From positions 248,001 to 312,000 of the forward strand of contig NZ_RJJY01000001.1 of assembly GCF_003751085.1 (NCBI RefSeq): a stretch of 64,000 bases of DNA, read 5' to 3'. Positions 8,486 through 16,212 of the stretch are shown in pieces; the first letter of the stretch is position 1, and every line of letters starts with the position of its first letter. The stretch is from Micromonospora sp. Llam0 (GTDB taxonomy: Bacteria > Actinomycetota > Actinomycetes > Mycobacteriales > Micromonosporaceae). Below the pieces are notes generated by a model that saw only the letters and a program-made list of their open reading frames with translations, was not told the origin of the DNA and made no database searches. Both the position numbers and the translations under genes were made by a program.

Positions 8486-9445
8486 TCAGCGGACCCGGCC
8501 GTAGCCGTACGGCGGCATCATGTCCACGCTGGCCAGCTCGACGGTGCGGCCGAAGGTGGGTGCGTGGATCACCTGGCCGCCGCCCACGTACAGGCCGACG
8601 TGGGCGAGACCGTTGTAGAACACCAGGTCTCCGGGCTGCAGCGCGCCACGGTTGATCTTCGCGACCACGTCCCACTGCATCGCCGCGTTGTGCGGCAGGC
8701 TCTTGCCGGCGGTACGCCAGGCGGCGAGCACCAGACCTGAGCAGTCGTAGCCGTTCGGGCCGCTGGCGGCCCAGACGTACGGCTTGCCGATGGCCCCGTA
8801 CGCGAACTCGACGACCGAGCCGGCGGCACCGGACACCGACGGGACGGTCCCGGTGTACGACGAGCCAGTCTCGCTCGCGGCACCGTAGGCCCGTTCCCGC
8901 TTGTCCATCAGCTCGTCGATGTCCGCTTCGATGCTCTTCTTGCGGTCGGCGAGCTCCTTGACCTGGGCGTCCTGCTTCTCCAGGGCCGCCTGCAGCTTCT
9001 CCTGCTCGGCCAGGTAGGTCAGCTGGGTGCTGGTGAATTCGGTGAGTCGCTGCTGCCGGTCCCGGGCCAGGTGGTCCAGAGTGCCGAGCCGGTGGATGAA
9101 GCTGCCGGAGGAGCTGTCGAGCAGGGCGCTCGCGGTGCTCAACCCGCCGGTCTTGTACGCGTTGACCGCGATCTGACCGACCTCGGTCTGCGCTGCCGCG
9201 AGTTCGGCCTGCAGCGGGCCGAGCTTGGCGTCGATCTCCTCGGCCGCCGCCCGGGTGGCCTTGGCCTCCTCCCTGAGCCGGTTGTACGACTCGACGACCT
9301 TGGCCAGCTCTTCGGATTCCTTGTCGATCTGCTGCGTGAGTTCGCTGACCGTCGGCTGGGCGGTCGCGGCGGTCGCCGGTACCACCAGGCCGAGGCTCAC
9401 GCCGGCCAGCATCAGGGTGCGCAGCAGAATCCGCGCTGTTGACAA
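8486..9445 (-). CDS. Secreted NlpC/P60 peptidoglycan hydrolase, RipA-like
   Basis: 319 residues. A signal peptide (residues 1-30, ending ATAATA) precedes a long coiled coil (about 33-185) and a short Ser/Gly linker. The C-terminal NlpC/P60 domain has catalytic Cys235 (NGYDCSGLV), His282 (AHVGLYVG) and His294. Such enzymes cleave the peptide stems of peptidoglycan during septum splitting or growth. The start appears to be TTG at 9445. A c-di-AMP riboswitch lies immediately upstream, tying expression to the cell-wall and osmotic second messenger. Confidence 0.93.
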   Translation of the reverse strand: MSTARILLRTLMLAGVSLGLVVPATAATAQPTVSELTQQIDKESEELAKVVESYNRLREEAKATRAAAEEIDAKLGPLQAELAAAQTEVGQIAVNAYKTGGLSTASALLDSSSGSFIHRLGTLDHLARDRQQRLTEFTSTQLTYLAEQEKLQAALEKQDAQVKELADRKKSIEADIDELMDKRERAYGAASETGSSYTGTVPSVSGAAGSVVEFAYGAIGKPYVWAASGPNGYDCSGLVLAAWRTAGKSLPHNAAMQWDVVAKINRGALQPGDLVFYNGLAHVGLYVGGGQVIHAPTFGRTVELASVDMMPPYGYGRVR

Positions 9446-9461
9446 GAACGCAGAACCCTTC

Positions 9462-9570
9462 TTCCTCGCCGCCTACCGGGTTAGCTGACGGATTCGGGCG
9501 GGAAGTTCGCCCTACCGCGGTGGACCGCGGATTCACCCCAGTTGCCGGTGGGTCCCCGGATCGCGACCGT
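9462..9570 (-). ncRNA. Cyclic di-AMP riboswitch (ydaO-yuaA type)
   Basis: On the minus strand the leader carries the conserved blocks of this class in order: CCGGGGACCCACC, GGGGTGAATCCGC, CTTCCCGCCCGAATCCGTC and AGCTAACCCGGTAGGCGG. TCGC and GCGA at the two ends can close the basal stem. It is directly upstream of an NlpC/P60 hydrolase, the classic actinobacterial target. Exact boundaries are approximate. Confidence 0.88.
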
Positions 9571-10060
9571 GAGATCACTGGTTGTAACGCCAGGTAATCT
9601 CGGGACGGCGATTCGGCGGCACTGGACCGGCGTCACCGCTTCCCGGCGACTGGCGACCGGACCAGCCGGTCCAACTTAGCCGCAAGGGTTGCGACCCGGA
9701 AGTGCTGCGATCGTGATCCGTGGCATGAAACTGGGCGGGGCTCGTTGACGGTTACTTGATGTGACGGTTGGCTGCTCTGGGCAACATTTTCCTTGCCTTC
9801 GCGTGATCGGTCGACTGCGGTGCGTCGTCGTTGGACAACGGCTGATCAATTGCGACTAATGTGTCATTAGTCGGTCTGCGCGGTTGTCGTTAGCCAGCTA
9901 TCCGGATAAATGGGTGCGAAAGGTTTGATTCGCCATCCAGGATGCGGCCTGCCGTACGTCATTCTGCTAGGTGGCAGAATGACTACCTTCCATCGAGTAG
10001 CTTGCTGTTTGCACAATGGACCCGCAAGGTCAGCGCCGCACGAGCCCTTCGGAGGCAGCT
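9571..10060. other. Long divergent intergenic region with repeats
   Basis: 490 bp, relatively AT-rich for this genome, between the riboswitch and the DUF6232 gene. It holds GAGAT/ATCTC arms (9571-9601), a direct repeat TGACGGTT at 9746-9753 and 9762-9769, CGACTAAT-5 nt-ATTAGTCG at 9853-9873, and a 10-bp inverted repeat GTCATTCTGC-6 nt-GCAGAATGAC at 9958-9983. The last two look like protein-binding sites or small hairpins. No gene was seen. Confidence 0.6.
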
Positions 10061-10597
10061 ATGCGTGCTACTCGCCAGACCCCACCCCGACGCGGTTCCC
10101 CGGCGCCCGCCCCGTCCGGCTCCAGTGTCGGACGGACCTTCTACCGGCAGCCCGGTATCTGCGTGACCGGTGAATGGTTCGTCGTGGCCGGCCGGCGGTT
10201 CGCCGTCCGCGACCTCACCGAACTCCGGACCGCACGAGGCGCCCGTGACCGGCTCACCGGCCGGGTGATCGCGGTGACCGCCGTGACCCTGGTGGTGGTC
10301 GCGGTGACCGTCGGCTACACCCGAGGGTTGGACGAGGTCAGCGCGGGTGCCTACCTCGCCATGCTGGCGGCCGCGTTCGTGCCGGTGTCGGTCGCCTGGC
10401 TCGGTGACCGGTTGCGGCCACGGGCGTACGAACTCTGGGGCCGTCACCAGGGACTGCTGGTGCTGCTGTTCAGCACCGACGACGAACGCCAGTACGGCCA
10501 GGTGAGCCGGGCGTTGATGCGGGCCCGGGAGATGTCCCGGCTGGCCGGTCTGTCCGAGCCGGTCACCATCGAACCGTGGGTGCCCGACCAGCGGTGA
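10061..10597 (+). CDS. DUF6232-family membrane protein
   Basis: 178 residues from the ATG at 10061 (GGAGG upstream). A polar N-terminus is followed by a short beta-rich part (FYRQPGICVTGEWFVVAGRRFAVRDLTEL), two hydrophobic helices (about residues 70-125) and a C-terminal cytoplasmic segment. The same architecture recurs at 40786-41247. The function of DUF6232 is unknown. Confidence 0.7.
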   Translation: MRATRQTPPRRGSPAPAPSGSSVGRTFYRQPGICVTGEWFVVAGRRFAVRDLTELRTARGARDRLTGRVIAVTAVTLVVVAVTVGYTRGLDEVSAGAYLAMLAAAFVPVSVAWLGDRLRPRAYELWGRHQGLLVLLFSTDDERQYGQVSRALMRAREMSRLAGLSEPVTIEPWVPDQR

Positions 10598-10644
10598 GCG
10601 GGCCCGACCGCCGCGGCGGTCGTCGGCGGGCTGGTCGACGTCGA

Positions 10645-11526
10645 TCAGCCCGCGTCCGGTCCGTCCAGCCGACGGGCGAGGTCGTGCAGCATCGCCACCG
10701 AGTCGGCCGGCGACAGGGATTCCGCCCGTAGCCGGTCGAAGACATGCTGGTAGGGCCGGACCTCGTCGGCCCGGTCGATGACCTCCTCGACCAGAGCGCT
10801 CTCCACGTACACCACGTCGGCGTCGGCCTGGTCGGCGAAGTGCAGGATGACGAACGGACCGAGCACCGTGTTGCTCCCGGCGGTGAACGGCAGCACCCGG
10901 ACCGTGACGTGAGGCGCCGCGGACATCTTCGCCACGTGCTGGAGCTGCTCACGCAGCACCCGCGGGCCGCCGGTCATCCGGCGCAGCGCCGCCTCGTCGA
11001 TGATCACCTCGATCTGCGGCGGATCCGCGCCGAACAGCACCTCGTGCTGGCGGGCCAGCCGGATCTGCACCCGTCCTTCGATCTCGGCCGCCGGTACGTG
11101 GTGCGGGCCGTCGGCCGGGATCACCGCGCGGGCGTACTCCTCGGTCTGCAGCAGGCCGGGGAAGCTGATCGGCTGGAAGTAGCGCAGTGCCGACGCCTCC
11201 GCCTCCAGGCCGATGTAGGCCGCGTAGGCGGCCGGCACCCGGTCCTTGTATCCGCTCCACCAGGCGCGCCGTCGTGCCGCCCGGGCCAACTCGACGAGAT
11301 CCTGCACCTGCTGCTGGTCGCGTACGCCGTACAGGTCCAGCAGAGCCTTGACGTCGTTGGTCGAGATGCTGACCGACCCCGACTCGATCCGGATCAGCTT
11401 CGACAGCGACCAGTCCATTTGAGCGGCGACGTGGTCCTGGGTCAGCGCGGCGGCCTCGCGTGCCCGGCGTAGCGCCGCACGCAGCCGGCGACGCCCGATG
11501 GTCGGGCCCTGGTGTCGGGCAGGCAT
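10645..11526 (-). CDS. XRE-family regulator with DUF5753 domain
   Basis: 293 residues. An N-terminal Cro/C1-type helix-turn-helix (about 13-68, ALTQDHVAAQMDWSLSKLIRIESG) is followed by a DUF5753 ligand-like domain (about 95-285, with SFPGLLQTEEYARAV). These regulators typically pair with a DUF397 protein and influence development or secondary metabolism in actinobacteria. Here the DUF397 partner candidate is divergent (11794), not downstream. A direct repeat immediately upstream (11542-11561) may be its operator. Confidence 0.92.
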   Translation of the reverse strand: MPARHQGPTIGRRRLRAALRRAREAAALTQDHVAAQMDWSLSKLIRIESGSVSISTNDVKALLDLYGVRDQQQVQDLVELARAARRRAWWSGYKDRVPAAYAAYIGLEAEASALRYFQPISFPGLLQTEEYARAVIPADGPHHVPAAEIEGRVQIRLARQHEVLFGADPPQIEVIIDEAALRRMTGGPRVLREQLQHVAKMSAAPHVTVRVLPFTAGSNTVLGPFVILHFADQADADVVYVESALVEEVIDRADEVRPYQHVFDRLRAESLSPADSVAMLHDLARRLDGPDAG

Positions 11527-11541
11527 GGGAACGCTCCGGGG

Positions 11542-11561
11542 AGAGTGCCTAGCAGAGTGCC
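11542..11561. promoter_or_regulatory. Direct repeat upstream of XRE gene, candidate operator
   Basis: AGAGTGCC occurs twice (11542-11549 and 11554-11561), 12 bp start to start. The repeat begins 16 bp from the XRE start codon and could block its own promoter. Confidence 0.45.
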
Positions 11562-11793
11562 ACCTGGCTGGTTGCCACCCTGTTGCACGCTACACCGCCG
11601 CCGTCAGGTCTGCTAAGGACGGCTGGCCCCTCCGCATGGACGGCCGGCCACTCCGCGTGGTCCGGACGGCGGTTCCGCCGATTTTCCCGGTGTCGCCCAG
11701 TCGCGTCGGCAAGATCGGGAACTGGTACAGTCCGCCCGATTGCCTGCGTACTCTGATGGCAAATCTACCGATTTATCCTATTAAGGAGTCTGG

Positions 11794-12009
11794 GTGACTG
11801 TGATCAGCACTGCCGGTCCGGCGTGGCGTAAGAGCCGCCGCTGCGAGGCGACGACCTGCGTCGAGGTAGCCGAGATCGGCCCGGCGGTCGGAGTGCGCAA
11901 CTCCACCGACCCCGGAGTACACCTGGAATTCTCGGCGGCCGCCTGGTCGGCGTTCGTCGCCGGGCTGCCCGGTGCGCCGACCAGCGCCGGCGGCCACACC
12001 ACGGGTTGA
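11794..12009 (+). CDS. DUF397-domain protein
   Basis: 71 residues. The GTG start at 11794 follows AAGGAG. The family signature is clear: WRKSRRCEATTCVEVAEIG near residues 11-29, then VGVRNSTDPG and FSAAAWSAFVAGL. DUF397 proteins are small partners of XRE/DUF5753 regulators, possibly antagonists. It is divergent from the XRE gene at 10645-11526, with 267 bp between them. Confidence 0.9.
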   Translation: MTVISTAGPAWRKSRRCEATTCVEVAEIGPAVGVRNSTDPGVHLEFSAAAWSAFVAGLPGAPTSAGGHTTG

Positions 12010-12135
12010 TCCGACGCCGCACGAGGCCCGGGTCCACGGCCGTCGACAATGTCGGCCGTACGCCCCGGCCGGGTCGGCCCGACAACGGTGCCGGCCCGGC
12101 CGGGGCGCCGTCAGCCAGTCACCGCCCGCCCGGGG

Positions 12136-12465
12136 TCAGCCGGTGAACACCTTGTCCGGCTCGGTACGCGGCTGCACGCCCGCCCAGCGGCTGACCACCC
12201 GCTCGGCGTAGAACGACACGAACGGCACCGTGCCGGCCAGCATGATCGCCAGGATCCGGCCGAGCGACCAGTTGGCCCGCCGGGCCAGGTCGAACACGGC
12301 GACCAGATAGACCATGTAGAGGAACCCGTGCGCCGGCCCGATCGTCTCGACCACGACGGCCTGGTCGAACAGGTACTTCAACGGCATGCCGATCACCATC
12401 AGCAGGATCAGCACCACGCCGACCACGTACGCGATCAGTCGGTACCGGGTGAGTGCGCCTGACAC
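12136..12465 (-). CDS. DUF3817-domain membrane protein
   Basis: 109 residues with three hydrophobic segments and the pattern of the family (RLIAYVVGVVLILL, MPLKY, GPAHGFLYMVYL). The function is unknown; members are conserved across actinobacteria. It lies 25 bp downstream of another membrane protein gene in the same direction, so the two are probably co-transcribed. Confidence 0.85.
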   Translation of the reverse strand: MSGALTRYRLIAYVVGVVLILLMVIGMPLKYLFDQAVVVETIGPAHGFLYMVYLVAVFDLARRANWSLGRILAIMLAGTVPFVSFYAERVVSRWAGVQPRTEPDKVFTG

Positions 12466-12490
12466 TGTCGTCCGTCCTTCTCTCTTCCGG

Positions 12491-12934
12491 TCAGCCCGGG
12501 TAGTCGCCGGCCCTGGCGTGCGGGTTCGCGTTCAGCCAGGCCAGGTAGTCGTTGTAGGCGGCCAACTCCGGGTCGTCCGGGCCGGGGGTGGCGGTCACGC
12601 CAGGGGCAGACCGGACCCGTACCGGCCGGCCGAACGCCTCCTCCCGCGACGGCGCGTTTTCCGGCGACCCGCTCTGCGGCGACGGCGACCCGTGGTTCGG
12701 GCCGGGTAGGGAGTCCGGGCCGGGTACGGACCGGCGGGCCAGCCGCATCTCGCGGACCCAGATGAACACCACGAACGCCGCGAAAACCGGCCATTCCACC
12801 GCGTACGCCCAGCTCAGCGTGTTGCCGGCGGCGGCCCGGCTGATCTGCCACCAGCCGAGCGCGAGGAAGCCCACCACCAGCGCCACCGCCGCCAGGTGCC
12901 GCAGGATCCACGCCGGGGTCCACAGCTGCCGCAT
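12491..12934 (-). CDS. Conserved actinobacterial two-helix membrane protein
   Basis: 147 residues. Two helices near the N-terminus (about 12-32 and 40-60) include LGWWQISRA, which resembles the first segment of SURF1-like proteins. A long polar, Pro/Ser-rich tail follows, ending in a short conserved-looking block ([16 protein letters not shown]). The SURF1 catalytic-domain equivalent is absent, so no function is assigned. Upstream partner of the DUF3817 gene. Confidence 0.7.
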   Translation of the reverse strand: MRQLWTPAWILRHLAAVALVVGFLALGWWQISRAAAGNTLSWAYAVEWPVFAAFVVFIWVREMRLARRSVPGPDSLPGPNHGSPSPQSGSPENAPSREEAFGRPVRVRSAPGVTATPGPDDPELAAYNDYLAWLNANPHARAGDYPG

Positions 12935-13086
12935 GCAGGGAAGCGTACCGGCCGGTCGTCGGCTTCTCCGACGAGCCGTCGTAGTCAGGTGCGCGGCCGC
13001 CCGGAAGCCGGCCGCCCGGTGTTTGCCGCCGGCCGGCAGGGGAACCCTACGACGGTAATGCCTCGTCGACTCCCCGGAGGCCGGAG

Positions 13087-13443
13087 ATGACGGATTCAGC
13101 GCGGTACGGCAGCTACTCCCCGGCGGCGGCCGGTCGGCCCTTCGAACCCCGGCCGGACCATCCGCCCGGTGCCACCCGACCCTGGTCGGCCCCGACCGAG
13201 CCGGGTGCCGAGACCTGGGTCGACACGGTCGACGAAACCGGGATCGACCCGGTCGAGCTGGCCGACGACGAACTGCTCCGCGAGATCGGCAGCCTGCACC
13301 GGACCCGGCTGGACACGCTGCGGCACGGCACCGACGCGGCGCTGGCCAACCATCTGCACCGCACCGCCGACCTGGAGACCGAGTACCTCACCCGGCACCC
13401 GGGCCGGGAGGTCGAGGCCGCCCGGTTGCGGGACGGGGGCTGA
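13087..13443 (+). CDS. DUF6158-family protein
   Basis: 118 residues. The N-terminal half is disordered and Pro-rich. The C-terminal half is a helical hairpin rich in charged residues ([46 protein letters not shown]) that matches the DUF6158 pattern. The function is unknown. Three bases separate it from the next gene, so they form a two-gene unit. Confidence 0.7.
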   Translation: MTDSARYGSYSPAAAGRPFEPRPDHPPGATRPWSAPTEPGAETWVDTVDETGIDPVELADDELLREIGSLHRTRLDTLRHGTDAALANHLHRTADLETEYLTRHPGREVEAARLRDGG

Positions 13444-13446
13444 GTC

Positions 13447-13776
13447 GTGCCCGCCTACGCCGAGCGCGGTGTCTCCGCGCCCCCTGAGGTGGCGTTCGGC
13501 ACCGCGACCGACCCCGACCGCCGGGCCGCCTGGCTGCCAGGGCCGCTGCGCCAGGTGCCGGCGGAACCCGCCCACGGCGACCACCTGCAGGCCCGGTGGT
13601 CGACCGCGGGTGGCCCGTGGGCGGCCGTTGTGCAGGTGTACCCGGTGCAGGCGGGCGGCGCCATGCTCCGCCTGGAACTGGACTCCGACCTGCCGCACGA
13701 GCAGCTGACCCGACTCGCCGACGAGACGCTGACCAGCCTGGTCCGGGCGGTCACCGACAATCTCAACGCCGGTTGA
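13447..13776 (+). CDS. SRPBCC-like small protein
   Basis: 109 residues from a GTG start. The pattern (FGTATDPDRRAAWLPG, WSTAGGPWAAVVQVYPVQAGG, LRLELDS, long C-terminal helix) fits a compact START/SRPBCC fold of the polyketide-cyclase-like kind. No active site can be assigned. It is probably co-transcribed with the DUF6158 gene. Confidence 0.6.
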   Translation: MPAYAERGVSAPPEVAFGTATDPDRRAAWLPGPLRQVPAEPAHGDHLQARWSTAGGPWAAVVQVYPVQAGGAMLRLELDSDLPHEQLTRLADETLTSLVRAVTDNLNAG

Positions 13777-13779
13777 CCG

Positions 13780-13983
13780 TCAGTCGGCGGTGAACCCGGG
13801 CTTCTCCATCCCGGACCAGCCGCGGGGCGTTTCCGGCTCCCGGTCCCGGTCGGTTCCTTCGATGATGTCGTGGGAGACCGCCGTGTCGTCGTGCTCGCCG
13901 GCGAAGTCCGGGTCGTCCTCGGGCGGCTGGCCGTCCGGGGTCTGGCCGAGTGCGGCGGCCGGCCGGTTCTGATGCTCGTCCAT
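13780..13983 (-). CDS. Small acidic protein of unknown function
   Basis: 67 residues, rich in Asp/Glu/Pro, with no hydrophobic segment; it ends GWSGMEKPGFTAD. It sits convergent to the SRPBCC-like gene and 6 bp downstream of another small gene on the same strand. The start is the ATG at 13983. No family is recognised; the spacing and codon bias make it a plausible gene. Confidence 0.5.
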   Translation of the reverse strand: MDEHQNRPAAALGQTPDGQPPEDDPDFAGEHDDTAVSHDIIEGTDRDREPETPRGWSGMEKPGFTAD

Positions 13984-13989
13984 CGGTGA

Positions 13990-14202
13990 TCAGGCACCTT
14001 CCGTGGAGGAGTGCAGGACCTCTTCCGCCTCGTCCTGGGCGTATTCGCCTTCCGGCAGGGCGTTGATCCTGGTCAGCAGGTGAGCGGGTAGCTCGGCGGC
14101 GACCGCCCGACGGGCGATCTCGGCCCGGCTCACACGTTCCTTGCCGAGGTAGATGTCGTCGAGTAGCGCGTACAGCTCGGCACGGCCCGTCTCATCGGTC
14201 AC
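13990..14202 (-). CDS. Small conserved helical protein of unknown function
   Basis: 70 residues, predicted all-helical (RAELYALLDDIYLGKERVSR, AEIARRAVAAELP, LLTRINALPEGEY). No known domain is recognised. The compact charged composition suggests a soluble cytoplasmic protein. It is the first gene of a two-gene leftward unit. Confidence 0.55.
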   Translation of the reverse strand: MTDETGRAELYALLDDIYLGKERVSRAEIARRAVAAELPAHLLTRINALPEGEYAQDEAEEVLHSSTEGA

Positions 14203-14343
14203 CTCCGCCTGCTACCCCGCACGCGGCATGGCAAACGACGGTCCACGTACCGACCCGTACCGCCGGTTTCATCCTGCCGACCGTCGGCGTTCCGCCCTCC
14301 AGGTCCGATCCAGGCACCTACGCTCGGGCCAGGAGGTGGACTC

Positions 14344-14634
14344 ATGATCGGCACCATTCTGTGGGCGCTCGTCGCCGGCGCGATCATCGGCGCTCTGGGA
14401 CGTCTGCTGCTACCCGGGCGGCAGAACATCTCGGTCTGGCTGACCATCGGCGTCGGAATCGCCGCCGCCCTGCTCGGCGGGGTGATCGCCGCCTGGCTGG
14501 GCATCGGCGAGACCGCCGGGATCGACTGGCTGCGACACGCGATCCAGGTCGCGCTGGCGGTGTTCTTCGTCTGGATCGCCGCCCGGGTGGCCGGCCACCG
14601 GCCGACCGACGCCCCGGGTCGCGCCACCCGCTGA
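14344..14634 (+). CDS. GlsB/YeaQ/YmgE-family stress-response membrane protein
   Basis: 96 residues with three hydrophobic helices. The family motif GAIIGALGRLLLPGRQ is near residues 13-28, followed by GLY/ALA-rich helices. Members are small inner-membrane proteins linked to general stress in Gram-positive bacteria; the role is unclear. GGAGG precedes the ATG. Its stop codon lies inside a 29-bp tandem repeat, so the last nine residues are encoded by the first repeat unit. Confidence 0.85.
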   Translation: MIGTILWALVAGAIIGALGRLLLPGRQNISVWLTIGVGIAAALLGGVIAAWLGIGETAGIDWLRHAIQVALAVFFVWIAARVAGHRPTDAPGRATR

Positions 14635-14690
14635 CCGACGCCCCGGGTCGCGCCACCCGCTGACCGACGCCCCGGGTCGCGCCACCCGCT
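14604..14690. repeat. Tandem repeat, 3 x 29 bp, spanning a stop codon
   Basis: Three identical 29-bp units at 14604-14632, 14633-14661 and 14662-14690. The unit length is not a multiple of three. The stop codon of the GlsB-like gene lies at the first unit junction, so the extra copies are untranslated. Confidence 0.95.
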
Positions 14691-14773
14691 GACCACGCGC
14701 CCGGCGACCGGCCACCCCTTGGGCTCGGCCCGGGGCCGGCCGTCGCGCCGTGGTCAGCGCCGAGCGCTGCGGG

Positions 14774-15859
14774 CTACCGCTGCGTGGCGGCCAGCGCCGC
14801 CCGGCGGTCCCCGACCGCTGTCGCCAGCCGCCCCAGCACCTGGGCGGTCTGGTCCCAACCCAGGCAGGCGTCGGTGATCGACTGTCCGTGCACCAGATCC
14901 CTGGTCGGGTCCAGATCCTGCCGGCCGGCGACCAGGAACGACTCCAGCATCACCCCGACGATGCCCCGTTGCCCGGCGCCGAGCTGCCCGGCGACGTCCT
15001 CGACGACCAGCGGCTGCCGGCGGTGGTCCTTGCCGCTGTTGCCGTGGCTGGCATCGATGACCAGCCGCTGCGGCAGTCCGGCGGCCCGCAGCAGGTCCAG
15101 CGCGGCGGCCACCGACGTGGCGTCGTAGTTGGGCTCACCGGCACCGCCGCGCAACACCAGGTGGCAGTCGGCGTTGCCCCGGGTGTGCAGGATCGCCGGC
15201 GTCCCGGACATGTCGATGCCGGGGAAGACATGCGGCACGGCGGCGGCCTGGATGGCGTCCACTGCGGTGGCGACGCTGCCGTCCGGGCGGTTCTTCATGC
15301 CGATCGGCATGGACAGCCCGGAGGACAGCTGCCGGTGCACCTGGCTCTCCACGGTGCGGGCACCGATCGCCCCCCAGGCCACCGCGTCGGCGATGTACTG
15401 CGGGGTGATCGGGTCGAGGAACTCGCAACCCACCGGCAGCCCGGCCCGCAGCACCTCGAGCAGCAGCGAGCGGGCGATCCGCAGCCCGGAGTTGACGTCC
15501 CCGGATCCGTCCAGGCCCGGGTCGTTGATCAGACCCTTCCAGCCGACCGTGGACCGCGGCTTCTCGAAGTACACCCGCATCACGATCAACAGGTCGTCGG
15601 CGTGCCGTTGCGCGGCGGCGGCGAGCAGGTGCGCGTACTCCAGGGCGGCGGCCGGGTCGTGCACCGAACATGGGCCGACCACGACCAGCAGCCGGTCGTC
15701 CTGTCCGTCGAGCACGCCGGCGACGGCTCGTCGGCCGTCCAGCACCCGCGCGGTGAGCTGGTCGTCGAGGGGCAGCTCGTGGTGCAGTAGGGCCGGGGTG
15801 GTGAGCGGCACGACCCGGTCGATGCGCTGATCGGCGACGCGGCCGATGGAGGTGCTCAT
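14774..15859 (-). CDS. 3-deoxy-7-phosphoheptulonate (DAHP) synthase, class I
   Basis: 361 residues from the ATG at 15859 (GGAAGGA upstream). First enzyme of the shikimate pathway: condenses phosphoenolpyruvate with erythrose 4-phosphate. Class I (AroFGH-type) marks are GPCSVHDP with metal-ligand Cys64, FEKPRSTVGWKG near 97-108, IGARTVESQVHRQ, and IDASHGNSGK near the C-terminus. Many actinobacteria use class II enzymes, so this may be an additional isozyme. Its leader encodes a Tyr-Trp-Phe peptide and a terminator-like hairpin, suggesting attenuation. Confidence 0.94.
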   Translation of the reverse strand: MSTSIGRVADQRIDRVVPLTTPALLHHELPLDDQLTARVLDGRRAVAGVLDGQDDRLLVVVGPCSVHDPAAALEYAHLLAAAAQRHADDLLIVMRVYFEKPRSTVGWKGLINDPGLDGSGDVNSGLRIARSLLLEVLRAGLPVGCEFLDPITPQYIADAVAWGAIGARTVESQVHRQLSSGLSMPIGMKNRPDGSVATAVDAIQAAAVPHVFPGIDMSGTPAILHTRGNADCHLVLRGGAGEPNYDATSVAAALDLLRAAGLPQRLVIDASHGNSGKDHRRQPLVVEDVAGQLGAGQRGIVGVMLESFLVAGRQDLDPTRDLVHGQSITDACLGWDQTAQVLGRLATAVGDRRAALAATQR

Positions 15860-15935
15860 GTGGTGTCGGTTCCTTCCGCCAGCCTCCCTGGGGAGCCGGC
15901 GCCCCCAGCCGAGCCGGCTGCTCGTTGGCATACGA

Positions 15936-15966
15936 AAGGGCAGGGGGCTCGATGCCCGCTGCCCTT
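15936..15966 (-). terminator. Attenuator-like hairpin in the DAHP synthase leader
   Basis: AAGGGCAG and CTGCCCTT arms plus an inner GGGC/GCCC pairing form a stem with a 5-nt loop. On the minus strand it is followed by a short T-containing run (TTTCGT). It lies 28 bp after the leader-peptide stop and 77 bp before the synthase start. Upstream bases 16012-16023 can pair with 15969-15980, and GCCCTGG can pair with the left arm as a possible antiterminator. Confidence 0.65.
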
Positions 15967-15993
15967 GGCCGGCTCTGGTGGGGTGACGTCAGG

Positions 15994-16053
15994 TCAAGGC
16001 TGAGCCACCGGCACCAGGGCCGGCTGCCTAAACCATCGATACGTGCGCGTCAC
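15994..16053 (-). CDS. Aromatic amino acid leader peptide for DAHP synthase
   Basis: A 19-residue frame starting at the GTG at 16053 reads VTRTYRWFRQPALVPVAQP. Tyr, Trp and Phe codons fall within four positions, matching the three end products that control the shikimate pathway. It lies upstream of a terminator-like hairpin and the DAHP synthase gene. No ribosome site precedes the GTG, but a -10-like TACAGT ends 7 nt before it, so a leaderless transcript beginning at the GTG is plausible. This would act by ribosome stalling, as in trp-type attenuators. The start and function are inferred. Confidence 0.65.
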   Translation of the reverse strand: MTRTYRWFRQPALVPVAQP

Positions 16054-16060
16054 GACGCAC

Positions 16061-16088
16061 ACTGTACCGGATCGGCCGCTGAGTGCCA
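16061..16088 (-). promoter_or_regulatory. Candidate promoter for the DAHP synthase leader
   Basis: On the minus strand TGGCAC (16088-16083) and TACAGT (16066-16061) are separated by 16 bp, giving a predicted start at or near the leader-peptide GTG. The -10 match is good and the -35 is weak. Confidence 0.5.
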
Positions 16089-16212
16089 CCCCCTGCCGGG
16101 TGCCACCACCGGACTTCGGCCGGTCCTCGCCACCCGTTAACCCCGGTCGACATCCGTGGCCACCAGCGCCATCTAGCTTCATCGATTGCCACGAGCATCG
16201 ATGGAGGTCGAG

